A stretch of 64,000 bases of DNA from Crotophaga sulcirostris (GCA_013397455.1 VYZB01000733.1:103999-167998); one strand, 5' to 3'; counted from the first letter of the stretch, positions 39,501 through 49,948 are shown. Notes: a model not told the origin generated them from the sequence alone. Numbers and translations are program-made.

Positions 39501-42500
39501 TAACAATAAAAATTCCAGATTTCAATGAAGAAATTCCTAAAAGCAGAGTACACAATTCAAGAGTTTCATGTTCTACTCTAAACAATGCTGAAATCAATTG
39601 CCAAAAAATACTGGGCAAAGGCAAGGGTCATAGCTGCCCTAGCAACAACAAAGAAGTAACATTATAAAGCCAGTTCTTAAAACAACTCCAGTACATGAAG
39701 GCCATCTTAGCCCTGCTCTATTTAAAATAACTGTTCTTAACAGAGAAAATACTTAAGGTTAACAAAATGATCATTAACTGCTGATCTTGGAAAAAATCAT
39801 ATTTTTAAGATACGATTTCAGCAGTAGAAAACATCTCAAGTGTTAGTCAAACCCAGCAGTATCACGTCCACAGTTCTTAATAATACTTCACAGCTGTCTC
39901 TCTGAATATGAGAATGTGTCCATCCTCATGGCACAAACTGGCAAATTTAATTAAGCTGCAGCAGCGACAAGATGCTGACTCAGACATGCCAATGTAGGAA
40001 CATCAAGAAATTCTAGCAGCTTAAATTGGCTATATTCAGCATTGAATGAAATGGCAGCACATCAAGATCATTTCAGTATGCAGTGCTGTCACAGTCTTCA
40101 TCAGGGTGCAAACCAAAATAATCTGACAGAGCTTTTCTGTCCATATTTACAGCATTATACTTTATTTGAGCTGACTGCTTAAATTTTCCCTCTTCATTTT
40201 ATCAGCATCCTGCCTTCACAGCTTCTATAGTGAGAGAACATACACATTGGTAAATATCTACCAGAAACCCCAATATAGAAATTGGCAAATTTCCTCCAGC
40301 TTTTACTTTTACATTTGCCCCAATAGGTTCCATTTCTCTTCCTCTTTACTATGGTCATGCAATACAGTTCCATCAGTTTCTCAATTTTTCTGGTTGCAGC
40401 CTCTCTTCTGGCTATAAACCCACTCCCACTGTACACAACTGAACACAATCCCACTCCTGAGTGCAGTCATGTCTGTTTGAGAAACCCTTTTTCTTCTAAA
40501 TGACCTAAAGGAAGAATCCTACAGCAATGTCCAGTGTACCCAGCCGCAAGCTGCGAGGGTTGTGTTCACCTCTGACAGTTCAAAGAAAGCTGCTCCAACA
40601 GAGATGAACCAGGAAAACCTTCTCTAGCTAAAGTGAGTCACGTGATATAGACAGGTATTCACCTCAAATGTGCATTCTCAGTGTCAGTTCATAAAAACAG
40701 AGTAATTCCCCTTTAGAACAGATTATTTCTCCACATGCTGAACTCCCCACTTAGGGCACAGTAATCACCTTGGTCTCCCATTTGCATTCTTTGTGCTGTC
40801 GATGTTCACCCACTTGCAACTTGTACCTCCCTACTAGTTTAACAACTTCTTAAAAAAACCAACAACCTAAACACAGTCCTCCGACTCCTGAAATCCAGCA
40901 GCATGAGCTATGCTTTTCACTACACAAAACAAATGTTGATTCTACCGCCTTAACTGAAGAAAGTAAAAAAAGACATCAAAACTGGACAATCAATACTACC
41001 TGTACCACCTGTGTTCACACAATTTCATTTCCCATTTTTTGGCTAATGCTCTATTTCTTCATTACTAAAGGAAGTAATTGCATCTCCACTGCACCTAAGG
41101 CACTGTTGGATCTACATAAATGGTTTTGGTTACTTCCAAGATACAAGCAAAAATGATTTCAATATACGCAACTGTCAGCCTTCTAAAAAGTAAGAAGGCA
41201 TGGACAGAAAGCAAGACATTAATTTCTAAAAAGAACTAGGTCTGGTTCATGAGTTACCGGATCCTTACTGTGACCACTTAAGAGTGTGGGTCAAACGTCA
41301 CCCCTCTTTTGTATATAAGAGAAATAAAAAAAACCAACAAGCACCACCTCCCAAAAAAAACCCAAATGCCATCTCAACATCACCAACACGTGACTTTACT
41401 CCCAAAAAAACATGAAACACCAGAGATCCCTACCTAGACTCCTCCTGCTTTCTGAAGATCAAAAAGTCAGTAATCAATCCTGGCATAGTGCCACTTCATG
41501 CCAAAACAGTAAAACTATGCATTGATAGGATGATGACAAACAGTACTAAAATTACAACATAAAAGAATATACCTGTTTGATAAATGCCACAGTTCCGAGA
41601 GGCTTGGAGCCAATGAGTATTTTTCATAAATTTCATGTGAGAAAAACACTTCACTGCCATTTTTTGGTGAAATATCCCTGGTAATGAAAAACACACAAAA
41701 AGATAAAGCTCGCATCTGCCCCTGAGAAACAAAGAACAGAATTATTTATTAATAAAAATAGGGTATCTACAGAGCATTTCTGCATTCCCGCTTTATGGAA
41801 GTTACACATATATTGTCTAATTCCTTACTGGTTTTCAATAGTAAAATACATGTGTTCTTTGCAGTCCGAAGAGAACAATTTCGTTAGTACAGGGTGTAAA
41901 TTCTAGATATAGGTGGATAAATTCTGGTGGGAGTTACATACTTGCATATGTTAATCAATCAAAACCAAACACTGGGTTGAACTTGCTGGAATTTTGATTG
42001 GGAACAACAATCCTACCTTATCTTCTCAACTGTTTGGGTGGGGTTTTGTTTAATATAGCCCTTCCAGTGCACAGGGTTTTTACAATGCCAGCGTTATCAA
42101 ACTGTGTTTTGAAAGCCACAAGGAAAGACTTGTCTTCCTCACAAATAATCTAATTCAGAGCCAAACTCACCTTGCTAGGCTTACAAAGCCAAATTACTTA
42201 GAATCATAGAATGGTTTGGGTTGGAAGGGACCTCAAAGCCCATCCAGTTCCACCCCTCTGCCATGGGCAGGGACACCTCCCACTGGATCAGGGTGCTCAA
42301 AGCCCCATCCAACCTGGCCTTGAACACCTCCAGGAAAGGGACAGCCACCACTTCTCTGGGCAATCTGGGCCAGGGTTTCATCACCCTCATTGTGAAGAAT
42401 TTCTTCCTCATGTCTAATCTAAATCTTCCCCATTTGAATTTAAAGCCATTCTCCCTCATCCTATCACTCCATGCCCTTGTAAAAAGTCCCTCCTCAGCTT

Positions 42501-44096
42501 TCTTGTAGGCCCCCTTCAGGTACTGGAGGCTGCTCTAAGGTCTCCCCAGAGCCTTCTTGTTTCCAGGCTGAACAAGCCCAACTCTCTCAGCCTCTCCTCA
42601 TAGCAGAGGTGCTCCAGCCCTGTGATCATCTTCATAGCCCTCCTCTGGACCTGTTCGAACAGTTCCATATCCTTCTTAAGTTGGGGATTCCAGAATTGGA
42701 CAAAGGACTCCAGGTGGGGTCTCACAAGAGTGGAATAGCCAGGGGGAATTCCCTCCTTTGGCCTGCTGGCAATACTTCTTTTGATGCAGCCCAGGACACA
42801 GTTGGCCTTCTGGGTTGTGATCGCACGTTACCAGCTCATGTTGACCCCAAGTCCTTCTCCCCAGGACTGCTCTCAATCACATCATCCCCCTTCCTGTATT
42901 GAAACTGCAGATTGCCCCAACTCAGGTGTAGAACCTTGCACTTGGCCTTGTTGAACCTCATGAGGTTAACACAGGCCCACTTCTCCAGGTCCCTCTGGAG
43001 GACATCCCATCCTTCTGGTGTGATGACTGGCCCACTCAGCTTAGTGTGACCTGCAAAACAGCTGAGAGAGCACTCAACCTTGCTGTCTGTATCACCAATG
43101 AATTAAATGGCACTGGTCCCAGTACGGACTCCTCAAGGACTCCGCTTGTCATAGATTTCAAACTAGAAATCAAGCCGTTGACCACTGCTCTTTGAATGTG
43201 ACCACCCAACCAATTCCTTATCCACAGAACAGTCCACCCATCAAATCCATCTCTCTCCAATTTAGAGAGAAGGATGTTATGCTATAATCACGGAACCACT
43301 TGGTTAAAAGACCTTAGAGATCATCAACTTCAACTGCACCTGTTCACTACTAAACCAGATCCCTGAGCACCTCATCTACCCATCTTTTAAACACCTCCAC
43401 GGATGGGGACTCCACCACCTCCCTGGGCCTGACCTTTTGGTGAAGTATTTTTTTCTGATGCCTGATCTGAACCTCCCCTGGTGCAACTTGAGGCCATTTC
43501 CTCTCATCCTGTCACTTGGGAGATGAGACCAACATTCACCTCACTACAACCTCCTTTCAGGGAGCTACAGTGACGAGGTCTCTGCTCCACTGCCTGTTGT
43601 GGGGGACTGTGCCAAAGGCTTTACAGAAGACCAGATAGGTGACACCCATTGCTTCTCCCGTGTCCACTGACATGGTCACCGCACCACAGAAAGCCACTGG
43701 GTTGGTCAGGCAGGACTTGGCCTTGGAGAAGCCATGCTGGCTGTCTCAAATCGCTTCCCTGCCCTCTATAATAGCTTTAGGAGGCTCTGCTCCACGATCC
43801 TCCCAGGCACAGAGGTGAGGCGGACACGTCAGCAGTTCCCGGGATGAAAACAACGCCGCCAGTGCCCCAAACCCACCCCGCGGGCGCGCGTTACCGAACC
43901 GCGCCTCATTTCGGAGCGCCCGCGGCCACAGAGGCTGCCTCTCCCTCAGGGAAGGCGCCCTGAGCCCCGCGCACCGCCTTGCGCCCGCTGGGTGAGCCGC
44001 GGGGCGGAGGGGTGCCTTTTCCGCGCGCTGCTGAGGCTGGGGAGGGGAGGGGCGGGCATGCGCTCACCAGCTCAGCAGCTGCGCTTGAGCCGCCAT
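18351..44096 (-). CDS. ICE2: ICE2 (NARG2), little elongation complex subunit 2, complete gene
   Basis: ICE2 is a nuclear subunit of the little elongation complex (with ELL, ICE1 and ZC3H8), which promotes RNA polymerase II transcription of snRNA genes. I recognise it by protein similarity along its whole length: DISPKNG near residue 11, VPYPF near 85, KEQWEIPVC near 295, [12 protein letters not shown] near 325, [12 protein letters not shown] at 389-400, SSDTDED near 536-542 and [11 protein letters not shown] near 610. The C-terminal NARG2_C region, about 690-915, contains [10 protein letters not shown] and PWVPLDP. Fifteen exons with GT-AG borders and matching phases sum to 2,952 nt, which is 983 residues plus a stop; human has about 982. 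No frameshift or in-frame stop is seen. It reads in the same direction as RORA, whose 3' end lies upstream of the ICE2 promoter. Confidence 0.96.
18534..20973 (-). other. ICE2 intron 14
   Basis: 2,440 bp. I see no transposon, RNA gene or additional conserved exon. It begins with the weak GTCAGC donor at its high-coordinate end. Confidence 0.7.
20974..21232 (-). CDS. ICE2: ICE2 exon 14
   Basis: 259 nt encoding [48 protein letters not shown] and RVPCTFPP, ending WKQK. This is the most conserved end of the NARG2_C region. The donor is the weak GTCAGC. Reading through it adds ten residues ([10 protein letters not shown]) before a stop, so intron retention could give a shorter tail. Confidence 0.95.
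21260..21284. other. Assembly gap (25 N)
   Basis: Run of N just upstream of the exon 14 acceptor, within ICE2 intron 13. It does not remove coding sequence. Confidence 0.99.
21984..22034 (-). CDS. ICE2: ICE2 exon 13, 51 nt micro-exon
   Basis: 51 nt encoding [16 protein letters not shown] with split codons at both ends. It aligns with the mammalian NLFNILQHILKKLSS helix. The acceptor is CATAG and the donor is GTAAGT. The length is divisible by three, so skipping it would keep the frame. Confidence 0.94.
   Translation of the reverse strand, partial: ACKFIKYTSSHFEESV
22130..22214 (-). CDS. ICE2: ICE2 exon 12
   Basis: 85 nt encoding [20 protein letters not shown] and RKKTELI. It is followed by a GTGAGT donor and a very short intron of 95 bp. 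A 5.7 kb intron precedes it. Confidence 0.95.
22215..27909 (-). other. ICE2 intron 11, largest intron
   Basis: 5.7 kb of AT-rich sequence with one CR1 insertion at 26,797-27,075. About 24,980-25,340 is more GC-rich, and no repeat family was recognised in it. No exon with conserved content was found. Confidence 0.7.
26797..27075 (+). mobile_element. CR1 LINE 3' end in ICE2 intron 11
   Basis: It starts at 'ggtgaccagtgacagaacta' and runs to a canonical tail ('cttgatgatcttagaggtct', 'ccaacctggttatactgta'). It is antisense to ICE2 and of the same subfamily as the copies at 5.5, 9.8 and 14.6 kb. Confidence 0.93.
27910..28039 (-). CDS. ICE2: ICE2 exon 11
   Basis: 130 nt encoding [20 protein letters not shown] and [15 protein letters not shown], ending one base into a Gly codon. 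It is highly conserved with mammals. The donor is GTAAGT. Confidence 0.97.
29467..29645 (-). CDS. ICE2: ICE2 exon 10
   Basis: 179 nt. It encodes [27 protein letters not shown] and VRCSVQ, then a basic run ending [10 protein letters not shown]. It marks the start of the conserved NARG2_C region. The acceptor is CTGTAG and the donor is GTACAG. Confidence 0.97.
31433..32390 (-). CDS. ICE2: ICE2 exon 9, large and mostly disordered
   Basis: 958 nt encoding about residues 370-688. The acidic [12 protein letters not shown] comes first, followed by a long Ser/Thr-rich stretch that looks disordered. The conserved [16 protein letters not shown] block, a typical CK2 or SUMO-interaction type acidic motif, comes next, then the [11 protein letters not shown] helix. 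The acceptor is TTAAG, a weak type. The donor is GTAAGT. The exon opens with an ATG, but the upstream reading phase shows this is internal. Confidence 0.96.
32888..33072 (-). CDS. ICE2: ICE2 exon 8
   Basis: 185 nt encoding [13 protein letters not shown] and [17 protein letters not shown], ending ILQWD in phase 0. RERNQIFHE is invariant in my memory of the family. The acceptor is a non-preferred AAAG and the donor is GTATGT. Confidence 0.96.
34768..34927 (-). CDS. ICE2: ICE2 exon 7
   Basis: 160 nt, starting in phase 0 and ending one base into a Gly codon. It encodes [21 protein letters not shown] and [17 protein letters not shown], nearly identical to mammals. The acceptor is TTTAG and the donor is GTACAG. 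Confidence 0.97.
36424..36540 (-). CDS. ICE2: ICE2 exon 6
   Basis: 117 nt, 39 codons, phase 0 at both ends. It starts [18 protein letters not shown], aligning with the mammalian GSVKYVKTVFPSMPIKL segment. The acceptor is a non-preferred AAG (TTCAAG). The second half is weakly conserved. It is the least certain internal exon by similarity, but phase and length fit exactly. Confidence 0.9.
36905..37039 (-). CDS. ICE2: ICE2 exon 5
   Basis: 135 nt, 45 codons, phase 0 at both ends. It encodes [20 protein letters not shown] and then a segment ending [20 protein letters not shown] and LEK-LL are conserved with mammals. Confidence 0.96.
37438..37557 (-). CDS. ICE2: ICE2 exon 4
   Basis: 120 nt, 40 codons, phase 0 at both ends. 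It encodes [19 protein letters not shown] and then a helical segment ending ALRYTE. The acceptor is CCCCAG and the donor is GTAATT. Confidence 0.95.
38721..38976 (-). CDS. ICE2: ICE2 exon 3
   Basis: 256 nt, with acceptor TTTCAG and donor GTAAGC. It encodes a poorly conserved, charged stretch and then EPRVPYP and the [15 protein letters not shown] helix, which match the mammalian KPRVPYP...REQRSY...KYAK segment. It ends in phase 0 at SMYL. Confidence 0.95.
41573..41677 (-). CDS. ICE2: ICE2 exon 2
   Basis: 105 nt encoding [10 protein letters not shown] through SELWHLSN. The acceptor is TTACCAG and the donor is GTATAT. It starts with the last base of the Trp codon and ends two bases into a Ser codon. 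DISPKNG and APSL-EL are conserved with mammals. Confidence 0.96.
42202..43278 (-). mobile_element. CR1 LINE (outer element), 3' part
   Basis: Reversed CR1 tail 'aatcatagaatggtttgggt' followed by about 1 kb of reverse-transcriptase sequence on the minus strand with several frame breaks. It lies in ICE2 intron 1 in the gene's sense orientation. The element is interrupted near 43,278 by a second CR1 and resumes near 43,597. Confidence 0.93.
43279..43596 (-). mobile_element. CR1 LINE inserted into another CR1
   Basis: A second reversed CR1 tail ('cacggaaccacttggttaaa', 'cttagagatcatcaacttca') begins here, followed by about 270 bp of CR1 3' sequence. The outer element continues on both sides ('gagagaaggatgtta' before, 'gttgtgggggactgtgccaa' after). 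The insertion therefore postdates the outer copy. Breakpoints are good to about 15 bp. Confidence 0.85.
43597..43830 (-). mobile_element. CR1 LINE (outer element), 5' remainder
   Basis: It resumes the interrupted CR1 with 'gggggactgtgccaaaggct' and 'ttggagaagccatgctggct', ending near 'ggcacagaggtgaggcgg', about 240 bp from the ICE2 exon 1 donor and at the edge of the CpG island. Confidence 0.88.
44068..44096 (-). CDS. ICE2: ICE2 exon 1 coding part (start codon)
   Basis: The start ATG is read from 44,096-44,094, inside CAAGATGGCGGC. It encodes MAAQAQLLS plus two bases of a split TGG (Trp). The donor is GTGAGC. I chose this start because the split codon restores W-DISPKNG, the junction found in the mammalian protein, and because the phase fits exon 2. 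The first nine residues differ from the mammalian N-terminus as I remember it. Confidence 0.85.
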
Positions 44097-44100
44097 CTTG
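44089..44100 (-). promoter_or_regulatory. YY1-type site over the ICE2 start codon
   Basis: The plus strand reads GCCGCCATCTTG, so the minus strand reads CAAGATGGCGGC. This is the classic downstream YY1 motif of TATA-less housekeeping promoters. Its ATG is the ICE2 start codon, so the transcription start is probably only tens of bases upstream. Confidence 0.75.
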
Positions 44101-44223
44101 GCGCGCCCCACCGGGCTGCGCGGCCGCCTCTTCCCCTCCCGCCTCGCGTCACCAGCGAATCAGAGAGGCGGGGCGCCCGGCACTGGCAGCCACGTGCTCT
44201 GAGGCGGCCAATGGCAACGCGCG

Positions 44224-44445
44224 NNNNNNNNNNNNNNNNNNNNNNNNNNNNNNNNNNNNNNNNNNNNNNNNNNNNNNNNNNNNNNNNNNNNNNNNNNNNN
44301 NNNNNNNNNNNNNNNNNNNNNNNNNNNNNNNNNNNNNNNNNNNNNNNNNNNNNNNNNNNNNNNNNNNNNNNNNNNNNNNNNNNNNNNNNNNNNNNNNNNN
44401 NNNNNNNNNNNNNNNNNNNNNNNNNNNNNNNNNNNNNNNNNNNNN
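44224..44445. other. Assembly gap (222 N) in the CpG island
   Basis: Run of N between two GC-rich flanks, as expected for a poorly sequenced avian CpG island. It may hide part of the ICE2 promoter, but no coding sequence of the reconstructed gene. Confidence 0.99.
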
Positions 44446-44530
44446 GCGTGGTGGCCGCTCCCGCCCTGGGGCTGGGCCAGGCTCTGCCGGGTGGCGCCTC
44501 CCGCAGCAGGGCCGGGGAAGAAGCAGTTAC

Positions 44531-45714
44531 TGTTACAAAAGGTGGAATATTTTTATTTAAGCTGAAGTAGAATTCGTTTCGTAAGTTAGACAGCCTGTCC
44601 CTCTGATAGCGTGTTTTCCTGATAGCATGTTTGTTTGTTTTTTTCTTTTCAAATAGTGCTTTTCCCACACACCGAAAGAAAAATGATAATGTCTTGTGTT
44701 AAGTATGGTTTGTGCTTAACAGATGTGCCTCCCTCTGCAGTCTTTCCCTGCCTAAAATACAAGGTCAGACAGAGCTGCCTCCAAAGCTCCAATTAGCAGA
44801 GTTTCGGATACTGTGAAGTTCGTAATGAAATTAAAAATAGTCTTTGGAAAGTAATAGATGTGTAAGATTTCTGGGAAAATGTATACTCACGTGAGTGGGA
44901 AACACATTCTGTCCCCAGCTCTTGTCTCATTACGTATGACTGATGGAATCACTCCCTCATCCAATCATTTCTAAAACTCCAAAATTAATCTTAAGAGAGT
45001 TTATTTGGTGGCATTTTTGGTACCAAGGGCTGAAGGGCCCCATAGGGGTTGCTGTATTTATCAGCTTGCCTCCTCTCTGGACTTCTAGTTTTCCTGCCTT
45101 ACTTCCCACCTGTTAACATGCAGGCAGAGCCACAAAACCGTTTTCTTTTTCTGATTATCAGGCCTGTGGCAAAATGTGGAATTGAAGTATTCATGGTACC
45201 TGTAGGGCTAGGTGATGGGAATTCATCTGCTGGTAGTGTTACAAGAAAAGGTCATCCCTTGCACAGCTCTACAGATGGCAAGGGAAGAGGGAAGTGAAGA
45301 CTGCGGCATGAAGCAAACAAAGCCTTCACAGCACCGAGTCCTGTAACTGAAACTATGAGTGCTATATACAAGTACATAAACCTACCGAGGTGATTCAGAA
45401 TGACGTCCAGTCTCACCCACAAAGGAGTCTCTCTAGCTTGCTTACTGTTCAGTTTTAAGGACATTATTTGATTTGAATTCAGCCTTTTGTTTGTTTGTCT
45501 ATCTTGGAGAAGCAGTAAGGTCTCTGTCTCTCCAGTGGATCCCCCCAGAACCCTGGAGATAGCCTTGTAATTTTACTTCAAAACCCAGTTATGGTAATAG
45601 TTACATAGCTGAAAGATCAGAAGACTTACCTCAGATCGTTAAACGCTACCTCTCTAAAACCTACAGTGTTCATTTTTTTTTTTAATGGTGTTGCATCCTA
45701 CATGGGATCTGTCT
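44531..45714. other. Intergenic between ICE2 and RORA, no gene seen
   Basis: AT-rich sequence upstream of the ICE2 promoter. No exon, RNA gene or transposon was recognised. Confidence 0.55.
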
Positions 45715-45905
45715 ACTTCCATGACATAAACATCAGGAAACTCTTTTTCACTCTGAAGGTGACCAAGCACTGGCACAGGTTGCCCAGGGAGACTGTAGAG
45801 TCTGAATCCTTGGAGATACTCAAAAGCTGCCTGGACATGGTCCCGGATAACCAGCTCTAGGTGGCTCTGCTTGTGTCCTCTGGAGGTCCCTACCAACCTC
45901 AGCCA
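45715..45905 (+). mobile_element. CR1 LINE 3' fragment, old
   Basis: Segments 'aggaaactctttttcactct', 'ggttgcccagggagactgta' and 'ccctaccaacctcagccatt' match the final part of CR1 in order, with many substitutions and no clean tail repeat. Confidence 0.82.
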
Positions 45906-46914
45906 TTCTGTCAGTCTTTGAAAGAGGAACCTACAGTTTAGCTTTACTTATGCGTGGGCATGGGAGTCTTCAGTTTGTCTCTCACTTCAGAAAAATTCCT
46001 GCATTTTATATTGAACTAACTTAGTTGTTTACATAGTTGTTGCCTAAACCTATATCTTGGTGGTTAGGAACTCACCTGTGAGTGGAAAGATTGGGCAGGA
46101 ATCATGTCCTGAGGATGAGAAAATTAAATCTGGATTTTCAGTGTCTTGAAGACTGCTTTTGTCATGGAGCTGCTGTAGAACAAACGGCATGACTTAGTGC
46201 TCCAGTTCTAAGAAAGGGATGACTTCCACTACTTTTTTTTTAGTAGACTTCATCTGTAGATGAAGGCTGCTTCCAGATATAGTGCAAAGATGAATGCTAA
46301 TACCTATTTCTGGATCATGGTCAGGCATATAAATACTGAGCTGTTAAAGCTCTGTCAAGACTGAGGTGTCTCTGGGTAGGTGCAGAAGTAGAATTTCACA
46401 TGCCTGAAGTCTTAAGACCAAGCGTGCTGCTGACATTCAGGTGCTCCCAAAGTTAGCAGAGCAGAGGGGAGGTGCAACTTTGAATTTTGATGCCTAAATT
46501 GTATGAAAACCTCAATTTTAACCAAATCCTCATTTAGATCTAGCCTCAAGCAGTATTTCCAAAGTCACTAGGAAGGCCTTAAGCCACATTTCTTGTATCC
46601 TACACTTGATGCAGTGAATTTGTGATTTCAAACAAGAAGACACCTTCAAAGAGAGGGAAGCTAGATTAAGCCACATTCATTCTGAGGAGGCTTAAAGCTC
46701 TTGTTGGTCAAAAGTGGAGCTTAAAAGGTGCTTGAGAGTCTTCTTGTTTCCCCAGTGCCATCATTACTCAAAGTATGTGCTAAATAGCTCTCATTTACAT
46801 GCTTGGAAGCACAGCCTAATTTTGTAATGGTGCATTCCTTAAGGAATAAACCTAATAAACCATGATTAAGAAAAATAAGCAAGATGCTACTGACAAAAAA
46901 TTAAGACAGATTTT
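45906..46914. other. Intergenic, no gene seen
   Basis: Region immediately downstream of the probable RORA transcript end. No feature was recognised. Confidence 0.5.
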
Positions 46915-46932
46915 TCCATTAGAAGCTGAAGT

Positions 46933-46938
46933 TTTATT
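46933..46938 (-). terminator. RORA: Candidate RORA distal poly(A) signal
   Basis: On the minus strand the sequence reads CCTGTAATAAAACTTC, a canonical AATAAA. Cleavage would fall near 46,910-46,925. AATAAA hexamers also occur closer to the stop codon, so alternative ends are likely. Confidence 0.55.
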
Positions 46939-48847
46939 ACAGGATAACAGTACATAAAGCACATCTAAAATCGATGTGTTCAATGCACTTAATAAAGGTA
47001 ATGTAATATTAAAGGTACAGTTTCTAAGTACAATATAACAACATTCATATTAGAATGAAAATTGGAGTATTTAAAAGACAACATTAAATCTCTTATTTTT
47101 ACAGTCATATTTACAAAATGAATCAAAATACTTTTTTCGGGACTGAGTAAAATAACAAACTTGAATATAAGCAAGCTATCCTAAGAGTGAGTTGGAAAGG
47201 TCCATGAAAGTGAAAAGTTAAGTGATTGGGTAAAGATCATTAGCAAAGGTTTAGTACAATACCACTTTAGTACTCCTCTTGATGGCTTACATTTGATTGT
47301 GGCTAGAAAAGGAATTTATGCATACTGTACACATAACAGACAGCATTTATTTACATGTACAGTATAGTTGCATTTAAACTTGTGTGTATTTACAGAAATT
47401 TGAGCATATCACTCAACGAGGTTTTTGAAGTCTGTGTGCTTAAATCTTCAAACTGATGTATATTGGTAATGAGCATTTATTCTGGTCTTGTTACGTTGAA
47501 CATTTAGTAAACAGGGAGAATATATGTAAAGAAATGGTTTTGCATAAATATATCAAACTAATAAAATTAAAACAATAGGGAGAACGTGTTCCTAGCATTA
47601 TGTATAGGTTGTTTCATACAAGTTTAAGAGTGACTCCTCCTCTCTCTGAGAATATCAAAAGGTGACTTAAATCAACAAGGGAAAATAAAATTGTCATGGC
47701 TTCTATTTAAATAAGATTGTAGCTTCAAGAGGTTTTTAAAACTGTCCTGATAGTGTTTGCAATTAAACATTCCACTTATGAAAATATACCCACGGTGCAG
47801 TAAAGTTTGTGGTTTTTTTAGGACAACGGTATGTTTGCTGTTTAAAAAAAATTATTTTTATATATATATTCCTTGGATTGAGGGTATAAAAGCAGTGCAT
47901 GGAAGCCAAGAATCATGGCTTTAAAATTCACTACCTCCTATTATCAAAAAGTGCAGTAAACAGAAACACTGTATTTAATAAATTGCTCAAAAATCTTTGC
48001 TAAAGATCTTATAAATTCAGTAATATTACAGAAAAATTCTAATAAATATTTAAAAGGTTAATTACCTCTTTAGTTAGATATTTGATATCCATCAGTTTTA
48101 AAGAATTAACATGAAAACAGTATCTAGAATGAAAGGAACAGGGGACAGGAATACTTTTAAGGGTGTGTGACTACGTAAATTAAGGTATATATGAAAAATA
48201 AAAACAAAACCCCCAGACCTGACAAAATGTTGCAAATTCCACTTCTTATTCCACTCTTGGATACGTATGCATGATTTATAAAGCATATCCAAGGACTGAA
48301 TTTAGCCATCCATCTATCATGGAAGATTTACAGAAAATTCCTATTTACAGTAACTGGAGTTAAGTGTGTAGGCATGGCCTAGTAACATCCGCAGTTTGAG
48401 TGTGTACAGATCCTATTTAAAGTGAAGAGGGAGGAAGGCACCCAGCAGAATAACATCTATAAATATCGGATGCAATGACAGGATAGAACTTGTCTCAACA
48501 AGCCAAATAAGAACCTCCCTTTCAGACAGACAGCATACTGTAATTACTTTATACTGGCAGATTAGATGTTTCTTTCTCATTTCTGATACAATACAGGCAG
48601 ACTCTTTTAGTAACCAAAAGGATAACAAGCTGGACAGAACATTTTTAGTAACGTTAATAATTAATAATGTTAATAATGTAGAAAAAATTCTACATTTGAT
48701 ATCAAGTATCTGTACCGGTGAAGTAATTTTCTCCTTATTAAATATACTATAGAATAATTTATATAATGACACTATGCATTTAAAGAGAAACCTTGTCCCA
48801 AATCTTGTACTCTGATACAGGTACTTGTTGGGCATATGTTGGTGTGT

Positions 48848-48876
48848 ATGTATATATACACACATATATATATTTA
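48848..48876. repeat. (TA)n/(CA)n microsatellite
   Basis: Short alternating 'tatatatacacacatatatatat' tract in the probable RORA 3'UTR. Confidence 0.75.
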
Positions 48877-49948
48877 TTTATAGTTATACTCAGTGAAATT
48901 AACAAGACCCAAAGGTGGTATTGTCTAGGAATAAAAGGGGTTTGTTTGCTTTTGTTCACAAAAGTAACTTATCTAGCACCACACATCAGAAAAACACAAA
49001 AATAGCACACTCTAGTTCTAAACAGCTATGTCTAAAATAGATTATATAGTAAAACAGATATTATACAGCATAATGTGGTATTTGATAAACAGATAAATAT
49101 TTGCACTGTGTAGGCTGTTTATAGTATAACTTTATCTATACAGAATGAAAGCAAAAAAGTTAACTGTATAGAGGTGAGCAGAACAACATTAAATATTATG
49201 ACTCCAAAGCAGAGACAAAGTTAAGAGTTGAAAGAATAGAGCAAGATAAAATGTTTACAGGCCATTACAAGTCCTTAAATTAGTAGTAAAATAAGGAATC
49301 AGTTGCTCAAGTTTAAGAAAGCAGTAAACAAGAGATTGCATTTACATGCAGATGTCTAAAACTTGTATTTCTTTTAAATCTATGCACAAAAAGTCATTTG
49401 TTTTTATTGCTTGACATTCAGTTATGGCTAGAGTATTTTTAACCTTTTTTTTGTACTTTGGAAACAAGAATATTGTTAAAGGTGCCATAAAAATGGACAA
49501 CATTGAAAACAGTTTGCAAATAAACCACCTAACACTGCAGTTCTTTATACATTTTAAAAAGCCTTGTCTGGGGTTTGTCATATGTTAAATATATTTAATC
49601 TGGGAAAATACATTGTAGCTTGAAGCCTCCCATTGGCCCAAACATCCAATACAAAAACACATCTCCAGAAAAGGAGCAGGCAGACAATACAGTTACATAT
49701 AAAGAAGCAGCCAGTTAATGTCCTAATAGTTCAAATATTCACCACTGTTCTGTAACTTGTTTCTAAATCAACGTAGAAATGAGGAACATTTTGGATTTAA
49801 AAAGGTGTACAGTACATATGCCTTTTTGTGAAATAAAATTCACTGTATTGCTTATGAATTCTCTGCATTAGATATAGATAGAATTACACATTGCAAGTTC
49901 CTGTAAAGTTTCTGCATCTACATGAGGAGTGTGTGGGGTCATTTAGGG

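Larger units (their letters stand above)
43840..44530. promoter_or_regulatory. CpG island / ICE2 promoter region
   Basis: A sharp change from AT-rich to very GC- and CpG-rich sequence, containing ICE2 exon 1. Upstream of the ATG (higher coordinates) are a GC box at 44,167-44,175, a CACGTG E-box at 44,191-44,196 and a CCAAT box at 44,208-44,212. No TATA box is seen. Part of the island is hidden by the gap at 44,224-44,445. Confidence 0.88.

Noticed and set aside
42181..43260. Open frames on both strands in ICE2 intron 1
   Set aside because: They are pieces of CR1 reverse transcriptase and their antisense shadows, not cellular genes.
43979..44668. Long open frames on both strands across the CpG island, 192-198 codons
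   Set aside because: They run through the 222 bp N gap, so much of the frame is unknown sequence. The remainder is CpG-island composition. The supported coding use here is only the 29 nt ICE2 exon 1.
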